41,532 nt of DNA from Pararhodospirillum oryzae (lineage in GTDB: Bacteria; Pseudomonadota; Alphaproteobacteria; Rhodospirillales; Rhodospirillaceae). Every line of letters starts with the position of its first letter. Position 1 is the stretch's first letter. The translations under genes were made by a program, and so were the position numbers. The stretch is taken from NCBI RefSeq assembly GCF_007992075.1, contig NZ_BJZO01000024.1, positions 1 through 41,532 on the forward strand, given 5' to 3'. The notes beneath the pieces were generated by a model. That model did not search any database, was not told the origin of the DNA, and worked only from the letters and a program-made list of their open reading frames with translations. Of the stretch, positions 26,019-33,543 are shown one piece after another.

Positions 26019-26548
26019 TCCATTCGCCCGTCCGTTCCGGCTGGCTTGGTCCGCTCGCGCTGGTGATCGCGCTGGCGTCCGGGGGACTGGCCGGCCCCAT
26101 CGCCTGGGCCGTGCAGCCCGACGAGATCCTGCCCGACCCGGCCCTGGAAGAGCGCGCGCGCGACATCAGCCAGGGCCTGCGCTGCGTGGTGTGCCAAAGC
26201 GAGAACATCGACGAATCCAACGCCGATCTGGCCCGCGACATGCGCAAGCGGGTCCGCCAGCTGCTAACCGAAGGCCACTCCAACGACGAGGTGGTGGACT
26301 TCATGGTCCAGCGCTACGGCGACTATGTGCTGATGAAGCCGCCCTTCAAGTTTTCGACCGTGGCGTTGTGGCTGGCGCCCGCCTTGCTGCTTGGCGTTGG
26401 GGCCGGGGCGGTGGTGCTTTATTTCCGCCGCCGCGCCACCGAACCCGCCGCGGCCGTGGCCGTCGATCTCAGTGACGAGGAGCGCCGGCGCCTGGCCCGC
26501 CTGCTGGAAGACCAAGCCCCCCCGACCGACAAGGAGACGCCCGCGTGA
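26015..26548 (+). CDS. ccmH: Cytochrome c maturation protein CcmH
   Basis: CcmH provides the redox pair that works with CcmG on apocytochrome c. The 177-residue product has a signal peptide (to about residue 32, PIAWAVQ), then RCVVCQ with C57 and C60, SENIDESNADLARDMR and QRYGDYVLMKPP, and one C-terminal helix (about 114-136). This is the short CcmH (N-terminal half of the E. coli protein); the TPR half is the separate ccmI gene, which overlaps its stop. Confidence 0.95.
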   Translation: MIHSPVRSGWLGPLALVIALASGGLAGPIAWAVQPDEILPDPALEERARDISQGLRCVVCQSENIDESNADLARDMRKRVRQLLTEGHSNDEVVDFMVQRYGDYVLMKPPFKFSTVALWLAPALLLGVGAGAVVLYFRRRATEPAAAVAVDLSDEERRRLARLLEDQAPPTDKETPA

Positions 26549-28077
26549 TTGTGGTGTTCTGGATCGCGGCCGTCGCCACCGGTCTGGCCGTGGCGGCCCT
26601 GTTGACCCGCCCGTTGTGGCGCGCCCGCGCCCAGGCGCCCGATCGGGCCGAGTTCGATCTGGCCGTGTATCGCGATCAGCTGACCGACATCGACCGGGAT
26701 CTGGCGGCCGGTCTGCTGGGTCCCGAGGAGGCCGAGGCCGCCCGCCTGGAGGTTCAGCGCCGCCTGCTGGCCGTGCCGGCCGCGCCTTCTTCCCCGGAAA
26801 CGCCGGCCAGCGCCGCGCCCGCCGGGAGCCCGTCTTCCGGGGTCCCGCCTTCCGAGGTCCCGCCTTCCGAGGCTCCGGCGCCCAGGCGCGCGTCCTTGGG
26901 CGATCGCCGCTTGAGCCTGGGCCTGATCGCGGTTCTGCCCGCCGTGGCCCTGGCCCTCTACACCTGGCTGGGGGCGCCGGGCACCCCCGACCTGCCCTAT
27001 GGCGAGCGCCTGGCCAAGGCGCGCGAGGCCGGACAGCCCGATCCCGCCACCGCCGCCGCCGACCAGGAGCGCATGGCAGAGTTGCAAGCCGCGATCGAGG
27101 CCACCCCCACCGATCCCGAGCCGCGCATGCTGCTGGCGCGCTTGCTGCTGCGCAACGGCAACCTGGAAGGGGCCGTGGCCCAGACCACCGAGGCCGCCCG
27201 GCTTGCCCCCGAGTCCGCGCCCGTGCTGGCCGAGCATGCCCAGGTTCTGGTCATCGCCGCCTCGGGCCAGGTGACGGTCCCGGCTCACGAAGCCTTCATG
27301 AAGGTGCTGAGCCTTGATCCCACCGAGCCCCGCGCCCGCTTTTTCCTGGGCCTGGAGCGCCTGCAAGCCGGCGACGCCCGGGGCGCGCTCGCCATCTGGC
27401 GCCATCTGAAGGAAGATACCCCCGAGGATGCCGCCTGGGCCGGGATGCTGAGCGAGCAAATGGAGCAGGTGGCCGCCAACACGGGGATCGATCCCACCAC
27501 CCTGGCCCCGCGTCACCCCCTGACCTTCCCGGCTGAAAGCTGGACTCCGGCCCCGGTTGCCCCGGCGCCGGCCGCCAGTGCCGGCGCCGGGACGGGCATG
27601 GGGCCGGGCATGAACAAGAACCTGGGCGAAGGCGAACGCGCCGCCATCCAGGCCATGGTCGAAAGCCTCAAGGCCAAGGTGGCCGCCGCGCCGGACGATT
27701 TCGAAACCTGGATGATGCTGGCCCGCAGCCAGCGGGTTTTGGAGGAACTCGACGACGCGGTGACCTCCTACGGCAAGGCGCTGGAGCTGCACCCGGGCGA
27801 CATGGAAGCCCGCCGGGGTCTTGCCTTCGCCCTGATCGCCCAAACGCAGGCACGCGGCGAAAGCGAGCCGCCGCCGGCCTTGTACATGCTGATGAAGGCG
27901 ATCTTGAACGACAATCCGGAGGATCAGGAGGCCCTGTTCTTCGTGGGCCTGGAAGCGGCCAACAAGGGCGATGGCGCCCGCGCCCGCGAATTGTGGTCGA
28001 AGCTCCTCATGACCCTGCCTCCGGATTCCTCGCTGGCCACCCAGATCCGCCAGCGCATGGAAACCTTGCCTCAATAA
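26545..28077 (+). CDS. ccmI: Cytochrome c biogenesis TPR protein CcmI
   Basis: CcmI holds apocytochrome C-termini and feeds them to the CcmFH lyase. The 510-residue product starts at a GTG overlapping the ccmH stop. It has two helices (about 2-22 and 126-145) around a cytoplasmic loop with EFDLAVYRDQLTDIDRDLAAGLL, a family hallmark. The periplasmic part has TPR-like units (EPRMLLARLLLRNGNLEGAV, ETWMMLARSQRVLEELDDAV) split by a Pro/Ala/Gly linker. The linker before the second helix contains a repeated PPSE unit. Strong terminator directly after. Confidence 0.93.
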   Translation: MIVVFWIAAVATGLAVAALLTRPLWRARAQAPDRAEFDLAVYRDQLTDIDRDLAAGLLGPEEAEAARLEVQRRLLAVPAAPSSPETPASAAPAGSPSSGVPPSEVPPSEAPAPRRASLGDRRLSLGLIAVLPAVALALYTWLGAPGTPDLPYGERLAKAREAGQPDPATAAADQERMAELQAAIEATPTDPEPRMLLARLLLRNGNLEGAVAQTTEAARLAPESAPVLAEHAQVLVIAASGQVTVPAHEAFMKVLSLDPTEPRARFFLGLERLQAGDARGALAIWRHLKEDTPEDAAWAGMLSEQMEQVAANTGIDPTTLAPRHPLTFPAESWTPAPVAPAPAASAGAGTGMGPGMNKNLGEGERAAIQAMVESLKAKVAAAPDDFETWMMLARSQRVLEELDDAVTSYGKALELHPGDMEARRGLAFALIAQTQARGESEPPPALYMLMKAILNDNPEDQEALFFVGLEAANKGDGARARELWSKLLMTLPPDSSLATQIRQRMETLPQ

Positions 28078-28085
28078 GGCGTTGG

Positions 28086-28114
28086 AAAGGAGGGAGCCCC
28101 GCTCCCTCCTTTTT
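28086..28114 (+). terminator. Intrinsic terminator of the ccm operon
   Basis: AAAGGAGGGAGC (28086-28097), loop CCC, GCTCCCTCCTTT (28101-28112), with the T-run continuing to 28114. It is nine bases after the ccmI stop. Confidence 0.93.
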
Positions 28115-28241
28115 ACATTGTTGAAGGCAGGGAATTGCCCGCCGCCATGTCGCTGTTTTTAGAGCGCCGTGCGTTAAGCCGGATCCCACGGTACACGACA
28201 CAACGCCGCACCACGGCGGGCTATCGCCCGGACCCATTTCA

Positions 28242-28315
28242 TTTGGAGGCGAAGCCTCCAAACCTCCCTTTATTTTTCTTTTTAAAGGGACTGGGGTCTG
28301 GGGCGGAGCCCCAGA
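28242..28315. repeat. Triple-hairpin intergenic element
   Basis: Three consecutive perfect inverted repeats: TTTGGAGGC-GAA-GCCTCCAAA (28242-28262); TCCCTTT (28265-28271) with AAAGGGA (28284-28290) around an A/T-rich loop; and TCTGGGGC-GGA-GCCCCAGA (28297-28315). It lies between the ccm terminator and the 3' end of the leftward LysR gene. The third hairpin may terminate that gene. The layout suggests a REP-like dispersed element. Confidence 0.6.
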
Positions 28316-28339
28316 ACGCCACCTGTCATGCCCCGTGCC

Positions 28340-29236
28340 CTATTTTGTTGCGACGCGTCGGGTTCGGATCAGATCCAGCAAGGTGGTGGCGGCCCGGCTG
28401 GGCGGACGGCGCGCGTGGTGGATGACCCGGAAGGCCCGGTCGGGCAGGCTTAACGGCACCACCCGCAGCAACCCCGCCTCCAGGCTGGGCGCGGCGACCG
28501 AGGCCGACAGGGCCGTGGCCCCCAACCCGGCCTCGACCGCCGCCCGCACCGCTTCGTTCGAGGGCAGGACCAGGGCGACCGGCAGGTCCTCAAGCCGTCC
28601 GCCCGCCGCGATCAGGGCGTGCTCGAACACCGAGCGCGTGCCCGATCCCGCCTCGCGCAGCACCCAGGGATGATCCCCCAGGGCCTGCAGGCCGGGGGGA
28701 GGGGATCCGATCCAGGGGTCCTCGGGATGGGTCACGATCACCAGCTGGTCGCGCGCCACCGGCAGGGCGACCAGTGACCCGGAGTCGATGTCTCCTTCGA
28801 TGAACCCCAGGTCCGCCTCGCCCTGATCGATCGCGCGCGCCACCTCGGCGGTGTTGCCGATGCCCACCAGGATTTCCAGCTCGGGGCAGGCCCGGCGCAG
28901 CGCCACCAGATGGCGCGGCAGCCAGTAGCTGGCAATGGTCTGGCTGGCCTTCACGATCAGGCTGCCCCGCGCCGCGCCGCCCAAATCGCGCAACAACCGG
29001 TCGGCCGCTTCCACCTGGGCCAGAACCGCCCGCGCCTCGCCCAGGAACACCCGTCCCGCCTCGCTCAGTTCCACCCCGCGCCCCACCCGGTGAAAAAGCG
29101 CCGTGCCGTGCCGGGCCTCCAGGGCGGCAAGCGCCTGACTTGCGGCTGACTGCGCGATGCCCAGGGCCTGCGCCGCTCGCGTGACATGCTGACGTTCGGC
29201 GACGGCGACGAAAACGCGCAGCTGATCCAGGGTCAT
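28340..29236 (-). CDS. LysR-family transcriptional regulator
   Basis: A 298-residue regulator. The N-terminal winged HTH is MTLDQLRVFVAVAERQHVTRAAQALGIAQSAASQALAALEARHGTALFHRVGRG; residues from about 90 form the inducer-binding domain (GSLIVKASQTIASYWLP, FIEGDIDSGSL, LREAGSGTRSVFE). The ATG at 29234-29236 is preferred because GGAAG lies seven bases upstream; an in-frame ATG at 29272 has no ribosome site. The effector domain resembles CysB/CysL-like regulators only in general. It is divergent from a TDT transporter, which it probably regulates through the palindrome between them. Confidence 0.92.
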   Translation of the reverse strand: MTLDQLRVFVAVAERQHVTRAAQALGIAQSAASQALAALEARHGTALFHRVGRGVELSEAGRVFLGEARAVLAQVEAADRLLRDLGGAARGSLIVKASQTIASYWLPRHLVALRRACPELEILVGIGNTAEVARAIDQGEADLGFIEGDIDSGSLVALPVARDQLVIVTHPEDPWIGSPPPGLQALGDHPWVLREAGSGTRSVFEHALIAAGGRLEDLPVALVLPSNEAVRAAVEAGLGATALSASVAAPSLEAGLLRVVPLSLPDRAFRVIHHARRPPSRAATTLLDLIRTRRVATK

Positions 29237-29262
29237 GGGAAGGCTTCCGTCGGAAAAGGGAT

Positions 29263-29289
29263 GATTCATCATTTATAATGATTGATTCA
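29263..29289. promoter_or_regulatory. Candidate LysR operator
   Basis: ATCATT-TAT-AATGAT (29268-29282) is a perfect dyad containing the T-N11-A LysR motif, flanked by direct GATTCA copies (29263-29268, 29284-29289). It sits about 30 bases upstream of the LysR start. It is notably A/T-rich against its surroundings. Confidence 0.6.
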
Positions 29290-29419
29290 CAGAAAACAAT
29301 CAATTGATGGGATGGGTGATCCGGCCGCACAGTGGGCCACAGAGCCCGATTGGTTCGGACCTTCGTTTGATTTCGCCCGGCGGACGCGCGTCGCCGTGGC
29401 GCTTGGATGGATAACGCCC

Positions 29420-30577
29420 ATGTCCCAGGTTTCTTCCGTCGCGTCTCCCGTGCCTGTGGCGGGGAACGCTGGCCCCTGGCACGGCCCCCTGGCCGGCCGG
29501 TTGCGCCACATGATCCGCGAGTTCACCCCCAACTGGTTCGCCGTCACCATGGGGACCGGGGTGCTGGGGTTGATCCTGCCTCAGTTTCCGTTGCCGGTTC
29601 CCGGCCTGCACGCGCTGGGCTTCGGGGTGTGGCTGGTGGACGTGGCCTTGTTTGTTTTGTTTAGCGTGCTGTACGCGGCGCGCTGGATCTTGTATCCGGC
29701 CGAGGCGCTGCGCACGTTTTCGCATCCGGTCGCGTCGATGTTCTTTGGCACCATTCCCATGGGCCTTGCGACCGTGACCAACGGCCTCATGATGTTTGGC
29801 ATTCCGCTGTGGGGCGCGCCGGCGGTGGCCCTGGCCCATGCCCTGTGGTGGGTGGATGCCGGCCTCGCGGTGGCGTGCGGGCTGGTCATTCCGTACCTGA
29901 TGGTTACCCGCCAGGAACACCGCATGGAGCGCATGACCGCTGTTTGGCTGCTGCCGATCGTGGCCGCCGAGGTGGCCGCCGTGAGCGCCGGGCAACTGGC
30001 GCCCCATCTGGGCCTGGCCGACGGCTTTTTGGTCACCATCCTTGGCTATGTGCTGTGGGCGTTTTCCGTGCCGCTGGCCATGAGCGTTCTGGTCATCTTG
30101 TTCTTGCGCCTGGTGCTGCACAGCCTGCCCGAGCGTGAAATGGCGGCCTCGGGGTGGCTGTCCCTGGGCCCGATCGGCACGGCGGCCCTGGGGCTGGTGG
30201 TCCTGGGCAACGACGCGCCCACGGTGTTTGCCCCGTTCCTGCCCGGCGTGGGCGACATCGCGCACGGCGTGGGCGTGATCGGCGCCTTGATGTTCTGGGG
30301 CTATGGCGTGTGGTGGCTGCTGCTCGCGGTGTTGAAGACCCTGCGCTACTCCCGCCAGGGCATTCCCTTCAACATGGGCTGGTGGGCCTTCACCTTCCCG
30401 CTGGGCGTCTACACCCTGGCGACCCTGGCCCTCGCGCGGGTGACCGGTCTGGCCTTCTTCTCGGTGAGCGCGGCGGTGTTGACCGTGATGCTGACCGGGT
30501 TCTGGGGGATGGTCGCGGCGGGTACCGCGCGCGGGGTCTGGCGCGGCACGGTCTTCAACGCGCCTTGCCTGCGCTGA
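29420..30577 (+). CDS. TDT-family transporter (TehA/SLAC1/Ssu1-like)
   Basis: A 385-residue membrane protein with about ten helices. Family features: FTPNWFAVTMGTGVLGLIL, FFGTIPMGLATVTNGLMMFG, QEHRMERMTAVWLLPIVAAEVAAVSAG, and FNMGWWAFTFPLGVYTLATLAL near the C-terminus. TDT members include the anion channels SLAC1/TehA, sulfite exporter Ssu1 and dicarboxylate carrier Mae1; the motif set here is closest to the sulfite/TehA branch, and the substrate is not determinable. ATG 29420 is chosen (MSQVSSVAS); longer starts would run into the probable operator. It is likely controlled by the divergent LysR. Confidence 0.88.
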   Translation: MSQVSSVASPVPVAGNAGPWHGPLAGRLRHMIREFTPNWFAVTMGTGVLGLILPQFPLPVPGLHALGFGVWLVDVALFVLFSVLYAARWILYPAEALRTFSHPVASMFFGTIPMGLATVTNGLMMFGIPLWGAPAVALAHALWWVDAGLAVACGLVIPYLMVTRQEHRMERMTAVWLLPIVAAEVAAVSAGQLAPHLGLADGFLVTILGYVLWAFSVPLAMSVLVILFLRLVLHSLPEREMAASGWLSLGPIGTAALGLVVLGNDAPTVFAPFLPGVGDIAHGVGVIGALMFWGYGVWWLLLAVLKTLRYSRQGIPFNMGWWAFTFPLGVYTLATLALARVTGLAFFSVSAAVLTVMLTGFWGMVAAGTARGVWRGTVFNAPCLR

Positions 30578-30584
30578 GAAGACC

Positions 30585-30602
30585 CCCCTCCGGGAGGAGG
30601 GG
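30585..30602 (+). terminator. Hairpin after the TDT transporter gene
   Basis: CCCCTCC (30585-30591), loop GGGA, GGAGGGG (30596-30602), eight bases after the stop. There is no U-tract, so it is a moderate terminator at best. Confidence 0.5.
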
Positions 30603-30705
30603 AGAACTGGTCGGGATCGTTTGGACGGAATTTGGCAAATCTTGAAGTATGCCAGGGAAAATGAACGCCGGTTTTCCCGAAAAGACAAACTCAAAACACA
30701 GGAAT

Positions 30706-30746
30706 CCGGAGTCTGTTCGCTTCAACGTGAAACGGACAGACTCCGG
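30706..30746. repeat. Long near-perfect hairpin left of the tetR/CDF segment
   Basis: CCGGAGTCTGTTCGCTTC (30706-30723) pairs with GAAACGGACAGACTCCGG (30729-30746): an 18-bp stem with one G-U and one mismatch and loop AACGT. It lies 98 bases beyond the tetR stop. The region 30578-30844 holds no gene that I can support. Confidence 0.7.
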
Positions 30747-30844
30747 AGTGAGCCTCGAAAGGCAGGAACCGCTTTACCGATAAGTTGGACCTGAAGGCAA
30801 AAGGTTGGAGCGCCGTCCCCGGACCCGGTTTGCCGCACGGTATT

Positions 30845-31492
30845 CTAACGTAAACGGGCAATTCCTTGAATCAGGATGTCGTTGGCGATTTCGAAGACCG
30901 CTTCGGGGTCGAGAGACCGATAGGAGGGCGTGAGGGCCCGCAGGCGCGGGTATTGCCCCTCCGGCGTTTCCAGGATCTCCCGCGCCTCGCCTGCGGTCGC
31001 TGGCCGGATCAACCCGCCGATTTCGCCCATGCACAGGCCGATCACACTCGCATACCATGCGAGACAGAGTGCGGGAGCTGTCTCGTCCGGTATGCCGGCC
31101 TCCGCCAGCGCGCGATGCACCATCTCGATTGGAGCGAAATCCGAGATACCGGTGTTGAGGAACCGCTGGATCAGGCCGAAGGTGTTGGGATGGCCAAGTG
31201 CCAGCGCGCGATAGTGACGGGCGTGATCGCGCAGTCGCTCCTGCCATGCTTTTGATTCGTCAACGCCTTCCAGTCGCGCCGTCAACGCATCGGCCATCGC
31301 CCGGAACAGGCCGTCCTTGTTCTTGAAGTGATAGAGGATCGCCATCGGATCGCACCCGACGCGCTCGCCAAGTTTGCGGACACTGAAGCCCCTTTCGCCA
31401 GCCTCTTCCATGAAGTCCATGGCGGTCTGGAGAATGGCGTCTTTCGACAGGCTACGCGGGCCAGCTCCGACACGGCTGGTCTTTTTCGGCAT
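30845..31492 (-). CDS. TetR-family regulator of the CDF-like gene
   Basis: A 215-residue regulator starting at an ATG (31490-31492) behind GAGGAAGG. The HTH is SKDAILQTAMDFMEEAGERGFSVRKLGERVGCDPMAILYHFKNKDGLFRAMADAL. The C-terminal all-helical domain (LALGHPNTFGLIQRFLNTG, FAPIEMVHRALAEAGI) resembles the TetR_C-type ligand domain. It is second in an operon with the CDF-like transporter (35-base gap) and probably represses from the two tandem palindromes upstream. Codon choice by eye is less G/C-extreme than its neighbours, hinting at transfer. Confidence 0.9.
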   Translation of the reverse strand: MPKKTSRVGAGPRSLSKDAILQTAMDFMEEAGERGFSVRKLGERVGCDPMAILYHFKNKDGLFRAMADALTARLEGVDESKAWQERLRDHARHYRALALGHPNTFGLIQRFLNTGISDFAPIEMVHRALAEAGIPDETAPALCLAWYASVIGLCMGEIGGLIRPATAGEAREILETPEGQYPRLRALTPSYRSLDPEAVFEIANDILIQGIARLR

Positions 31493-31527
31493 TGCAATGC
31501 CTTCCTCTCTTCGCCATGCCGGGCGGC

Positions 31528-32481
31528 TTATTCCGCCCACTCGGAGTCTCCGGTAAAGACGATCGTGAGCCAGCGATCCGGCCCCTCGCCACCGACTGCC
31601 TCGCCGATCTCGGCACGCAGCGCATCCCATTCGCCGATGGTCCGCGCCGGCGCATCGGCTGGAACGATGAAGTAAAGCTCGATTTCCTTCGAGCGGCCGA
31701 CCCGTGCGACATAGGCGCGGTACGAATCAAGGCCGTGCTTCTCGACAAAGGTCCGCGCCACCTTGTCGACATGCGCCTTGAGGTCGGCGGGCGTCACCAG
31801 GAACATGTCAGCCAGCGCCCGCCGGACGGTCGAGACCGGCAGCGGGATGATCAGCAGGCAGACAAGCGCCAGAACCGCCGGGTCGATATAAGGCGAAATC
31901 CACTGCCACTCCGTATCCTGGACCGCATAGCCAAGGCAAAAGGCGATCAGGAGCGCCGCCGTGATCCCGGCGGACATGACCCAGGCCTTGATATCGAGGC
32001 GGACGAACCCGGAGTCGATCTCGCGGTTGGCGCGCGTCTCGATCATGGCAATGGAGATGCAGACGACAAGCGTGATGACGCCATAGACAACGGCCCAACC
32101 GAATTCAAGGTCGCGCCCGCCTTCAAGCAGACTGCCCAACGCATTGACCAGCGCATAGATCGCCACGCCGATCAGCAGCGTTCCGTTCAGCCCCAGCACC
32201 ATCGGCTCCAGATGCCAGAACCCCATCGAGAATCGCTCCCGCATCTTAAGCGGGAGGTTCCTGGAGACTGCATGGGCCGTGATCAGATTCACCACGATCA
32301 GCGACAGCAGGCTCATGCTGGCATCGATCAGCGAATAAATCCCATCGAAGACAATTGAGAACGAACCGGAGACGAGGCCGAAGCCAATGCCGAGCGACGA
32401 AATCATCAGCGTCACGGAAATGGACGTTCTCAGCACGCCACGTTCGTCACTCAGGTCGAAAAAGCGGGGCTTGGCGGTCAT
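31528..32481 (-). CDS. CDF-like transporter with altered metal site
   Basis: A 317-residue protein with the cation diffusion facilitator layout: six helices and a cytoplasmic alpha-beta C-terminal domain. Recognisable blocks are GSFSIVFDGIYSLIDASMSLLSL (TM2), FSMGFWHLEPM, VRLDIKAWVMSAGITAALL (TM5) and a C-terminal domain with SYRAYVARVGRSKEIELYFIV. Set against E. coli FieF (from memory), the TM2 pair D45/D49 aligns with Y and D, and TM5 H153/D157 aligns with A and S. Three of four transport-site ligands therefore look replaced. It may carry something other than Zn/Fe or use other residues. The start is ATG 32481; a GTG at 32532 is an alternative. It is cotranscribed with tetR. Confidence 0.85.
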   Translation of the reverse strand: MTAKPRFFDLSDERGVLRTSISVTLMISSLGIGFGLVSGSFSIVFDGIYSLIDASMSLLSLIVVNLITAHAVSRNLPLKMRERFSMGFWHLEPMVLGLNGTLLIGVAIYALVNALGSLLEGGRDLEFGWAVVYGVITLVVCISIAMIETRANREIDSGFVRLDIKAWVMSAGITAALLIAFCLGYAVQDTEWQWISPYIDPAVLALVCLLIIPLPVSTVRRALADMFLVTPADLKAHVDKVARTFVEKHGLDSYRAYVARVGRSKEIELYFIVPADAPARTIGEWDALRAEIGEAVGGEGPDRWLTIVFTGDSEWAE

Positions 32482-32558
32482 GTCTCTGCCAATCGCTTGC
32501 CCATCCAGGCACAACCTCAGGCAGCAGTCCACGATGAAGGAAGGGTCCGGATGGAATG

Positions 32559-32590
32559 TTTTCTACAACGTAGAAAATCTACGACGTAGA
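32559..32590. promoter_or_regulatory. Two tandem palindromes: candidate TetR operators
   Basis: TTTTCTAC-AAC-GTAGAAAA (32559-32577) is a perfect 8-bp dyad. TCTAC-GAC-GTAGA (32578-32590) is a second copy with 5-bp arms. Shared core TCTAC-RAC-GTAGA, centres 16 bases apart, 78 bases upstream of the CDF-like ATG. Confidence 0.75.
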
Positions 32591-32628
32591 AATAACCGGG
32601 TCAAGCTCCCCTCCGGTTTGGAGAGCTG

Positions 32629-32665
32629 CCCCCCCGGGGACCGGACCCGGTTGTCCCCGGGGGGG
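32629..32665. terminator. Perfect 13-bp hairpin
   Basis: CCCCCCCGGGGAC (32629-32641) pairs with GTCCCCGGGGGGG (32653-32665) around an 11-base loop. It separates the CDF promoter from the DUF4405 gene and probably blocks readthrough. Confidence 0.6.
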
Positions 32666-32667
32666 GT

Positions 32668-32722
32668 GTGCCAGGGAACCTCCCTTCGGTGGGGTGGGGG
32701 CAAGGGAAGGTTCCCCAGGCAC
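32668..32722 (-). terminator. Long hairpin after the DUF4405 gene
   Basis: GTGCC-GGGAACCT-CCCTT segments in 32668-32686 pair with their complements in 32702-32722, about 18 bp with two small bulges. It lies 12 bases past the DUF4405 stop. No U-tract. Confidence 0.55.
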
Positions 32723-32733
32723 GACCCGGACGA

Positions 32734-33276
32734 TCAGGGTTGGGCGGAGGGGCGGTCGGCCTGGAACACGCTGGCCAGCAGGGCGTGGGGGTCGGCGCCC
32801 GAGCGCTGGGCGATGTCGGCAAGCGAGGTGGCATCGCTCGCGTCAATGCCCCGGCTGGCCAGGGCCAGACGCAACCCGGCTTCGTCGGTGCCCGCGATCT
32901 GGGCAACCGCGCCCAGCGGGGCTTGCTCCAGCGACCGGAACACCTGGCGCGGCGAGACGCCTTCGCCACTCGGGCGCGCGGTCAGGGCCAGGACCACGGC
33001 GCACACGGCCAGAACGCCCGCGAAGACCCGCCGGGGATGGGCGCGGTGCAGGTAATTGACGAAAGTCCTGGCATGGCGCACCACGTGCCAGATCGCCAGG
33101 GCGGCGAAGGCCAGGCCCAGCCATTCATGGGCCGATTTCACCAGCGGCTCGCCAACGTGAAAAAACATCATGATTCCGCTGACGCCAACGACAAGAAAGA
33201 CAATGGTCGTGGCGGGCGTGATCAGATCACGCTTGAATGAAAACTTCGAGGGTGTCTCCGGGGCGACTGTGTTCAT
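32734..33276 (-). CDS. DUF4405 membrane protein, possible b-haem binder
   Basis: A 180-residue membrane protein. The first 95 residues resemble DUF4405/cytochrome b561-like helices: PATTIVFLVVGVSGIMMFFHVGEPLVKSAHEWLGLAFAALAIWHVVRHARTF in spirit, with His at 40, 50, 64 and 68 on successive helices, suitable for b-type haem. A third helix (about 82-99) leads to a soluble tail (about 105-180) of two related helical motifs (VAQIAGTDEAGLRLALASRGI, LADIAQRSGADPHALLASVF), resembling small alpha-helical repeats with alternating A and L. Role unknown; electron transfer is an inference. It is divergent from thrS. Confidence 0.75.
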   Translation of the reverse strand: MNTVAPETPSKFSFKRDLITPATTIVFLVVGVSGIMMFFHVGEPLVKSAHEWLGLAFAALAIWHVVRHARTFVNYLHRAHPRRVFAGVLAVCAVVLALTARPSGEGVSPRQVFRSLEQAPLGAVAQIAGTDEAGLRLALASRGIDASDATSLADIAQRSGADPHALLASVFQADRPSAQP

Positions 33277-33414
33277 TTTTTTGGCTCTTGTTTAAGTTCC
33301 ATGGCATTTTCAACATATGCCTGCGGAACGCGGGGCGCTTCAGGATGTCTTGCGCAACCTTGGCAGGATCCCTTGCCTTCGCCAACTTAACTTGTCGTCA
33401 TGTTCCGGCAAGGA

Positions 33415-33432
33415 TGGGGCCTTCCCCCCATG
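33415..33432 (+). promoter_or_regulatory. Hairpin in the thrS leader
   Basis: ATGGGG (33415-33420), loop CCTTCC, CCCCAT (33427-33432), in the 267-base gap upstream of thrS. The following TTTATT is weakly U-rich. A further possible pairing, CTCCC (33516-33520) with GGGAG (33537-33541), would cover the ribosome site. Confidence 0.35.
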
Positions 33433-33543
33433 TTTATTGCGTCGCGGTATCGGAGCCAGCGAAGCCCCCTTGAATGAAGGGCGGACGGGGCCTAAAGTCA
33501 TTGACCCCGAATTTTCTCCCTTGATGAAAGGATTTTGGGAGTC

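Noticed and set aside
26820-26880. Short repeated PPSE-coding units in ccmI as a functional repeat
   Set aside because: Only three imperfect copies in a low-complexity linker; typical of such linkers.
28135-28425. Small plus-strand frame after the ccm terminator
   Set aside because: It spans the triple-hairpin element and the antisense end of the LysR gene, has no family resemblance and no good ribosome site.
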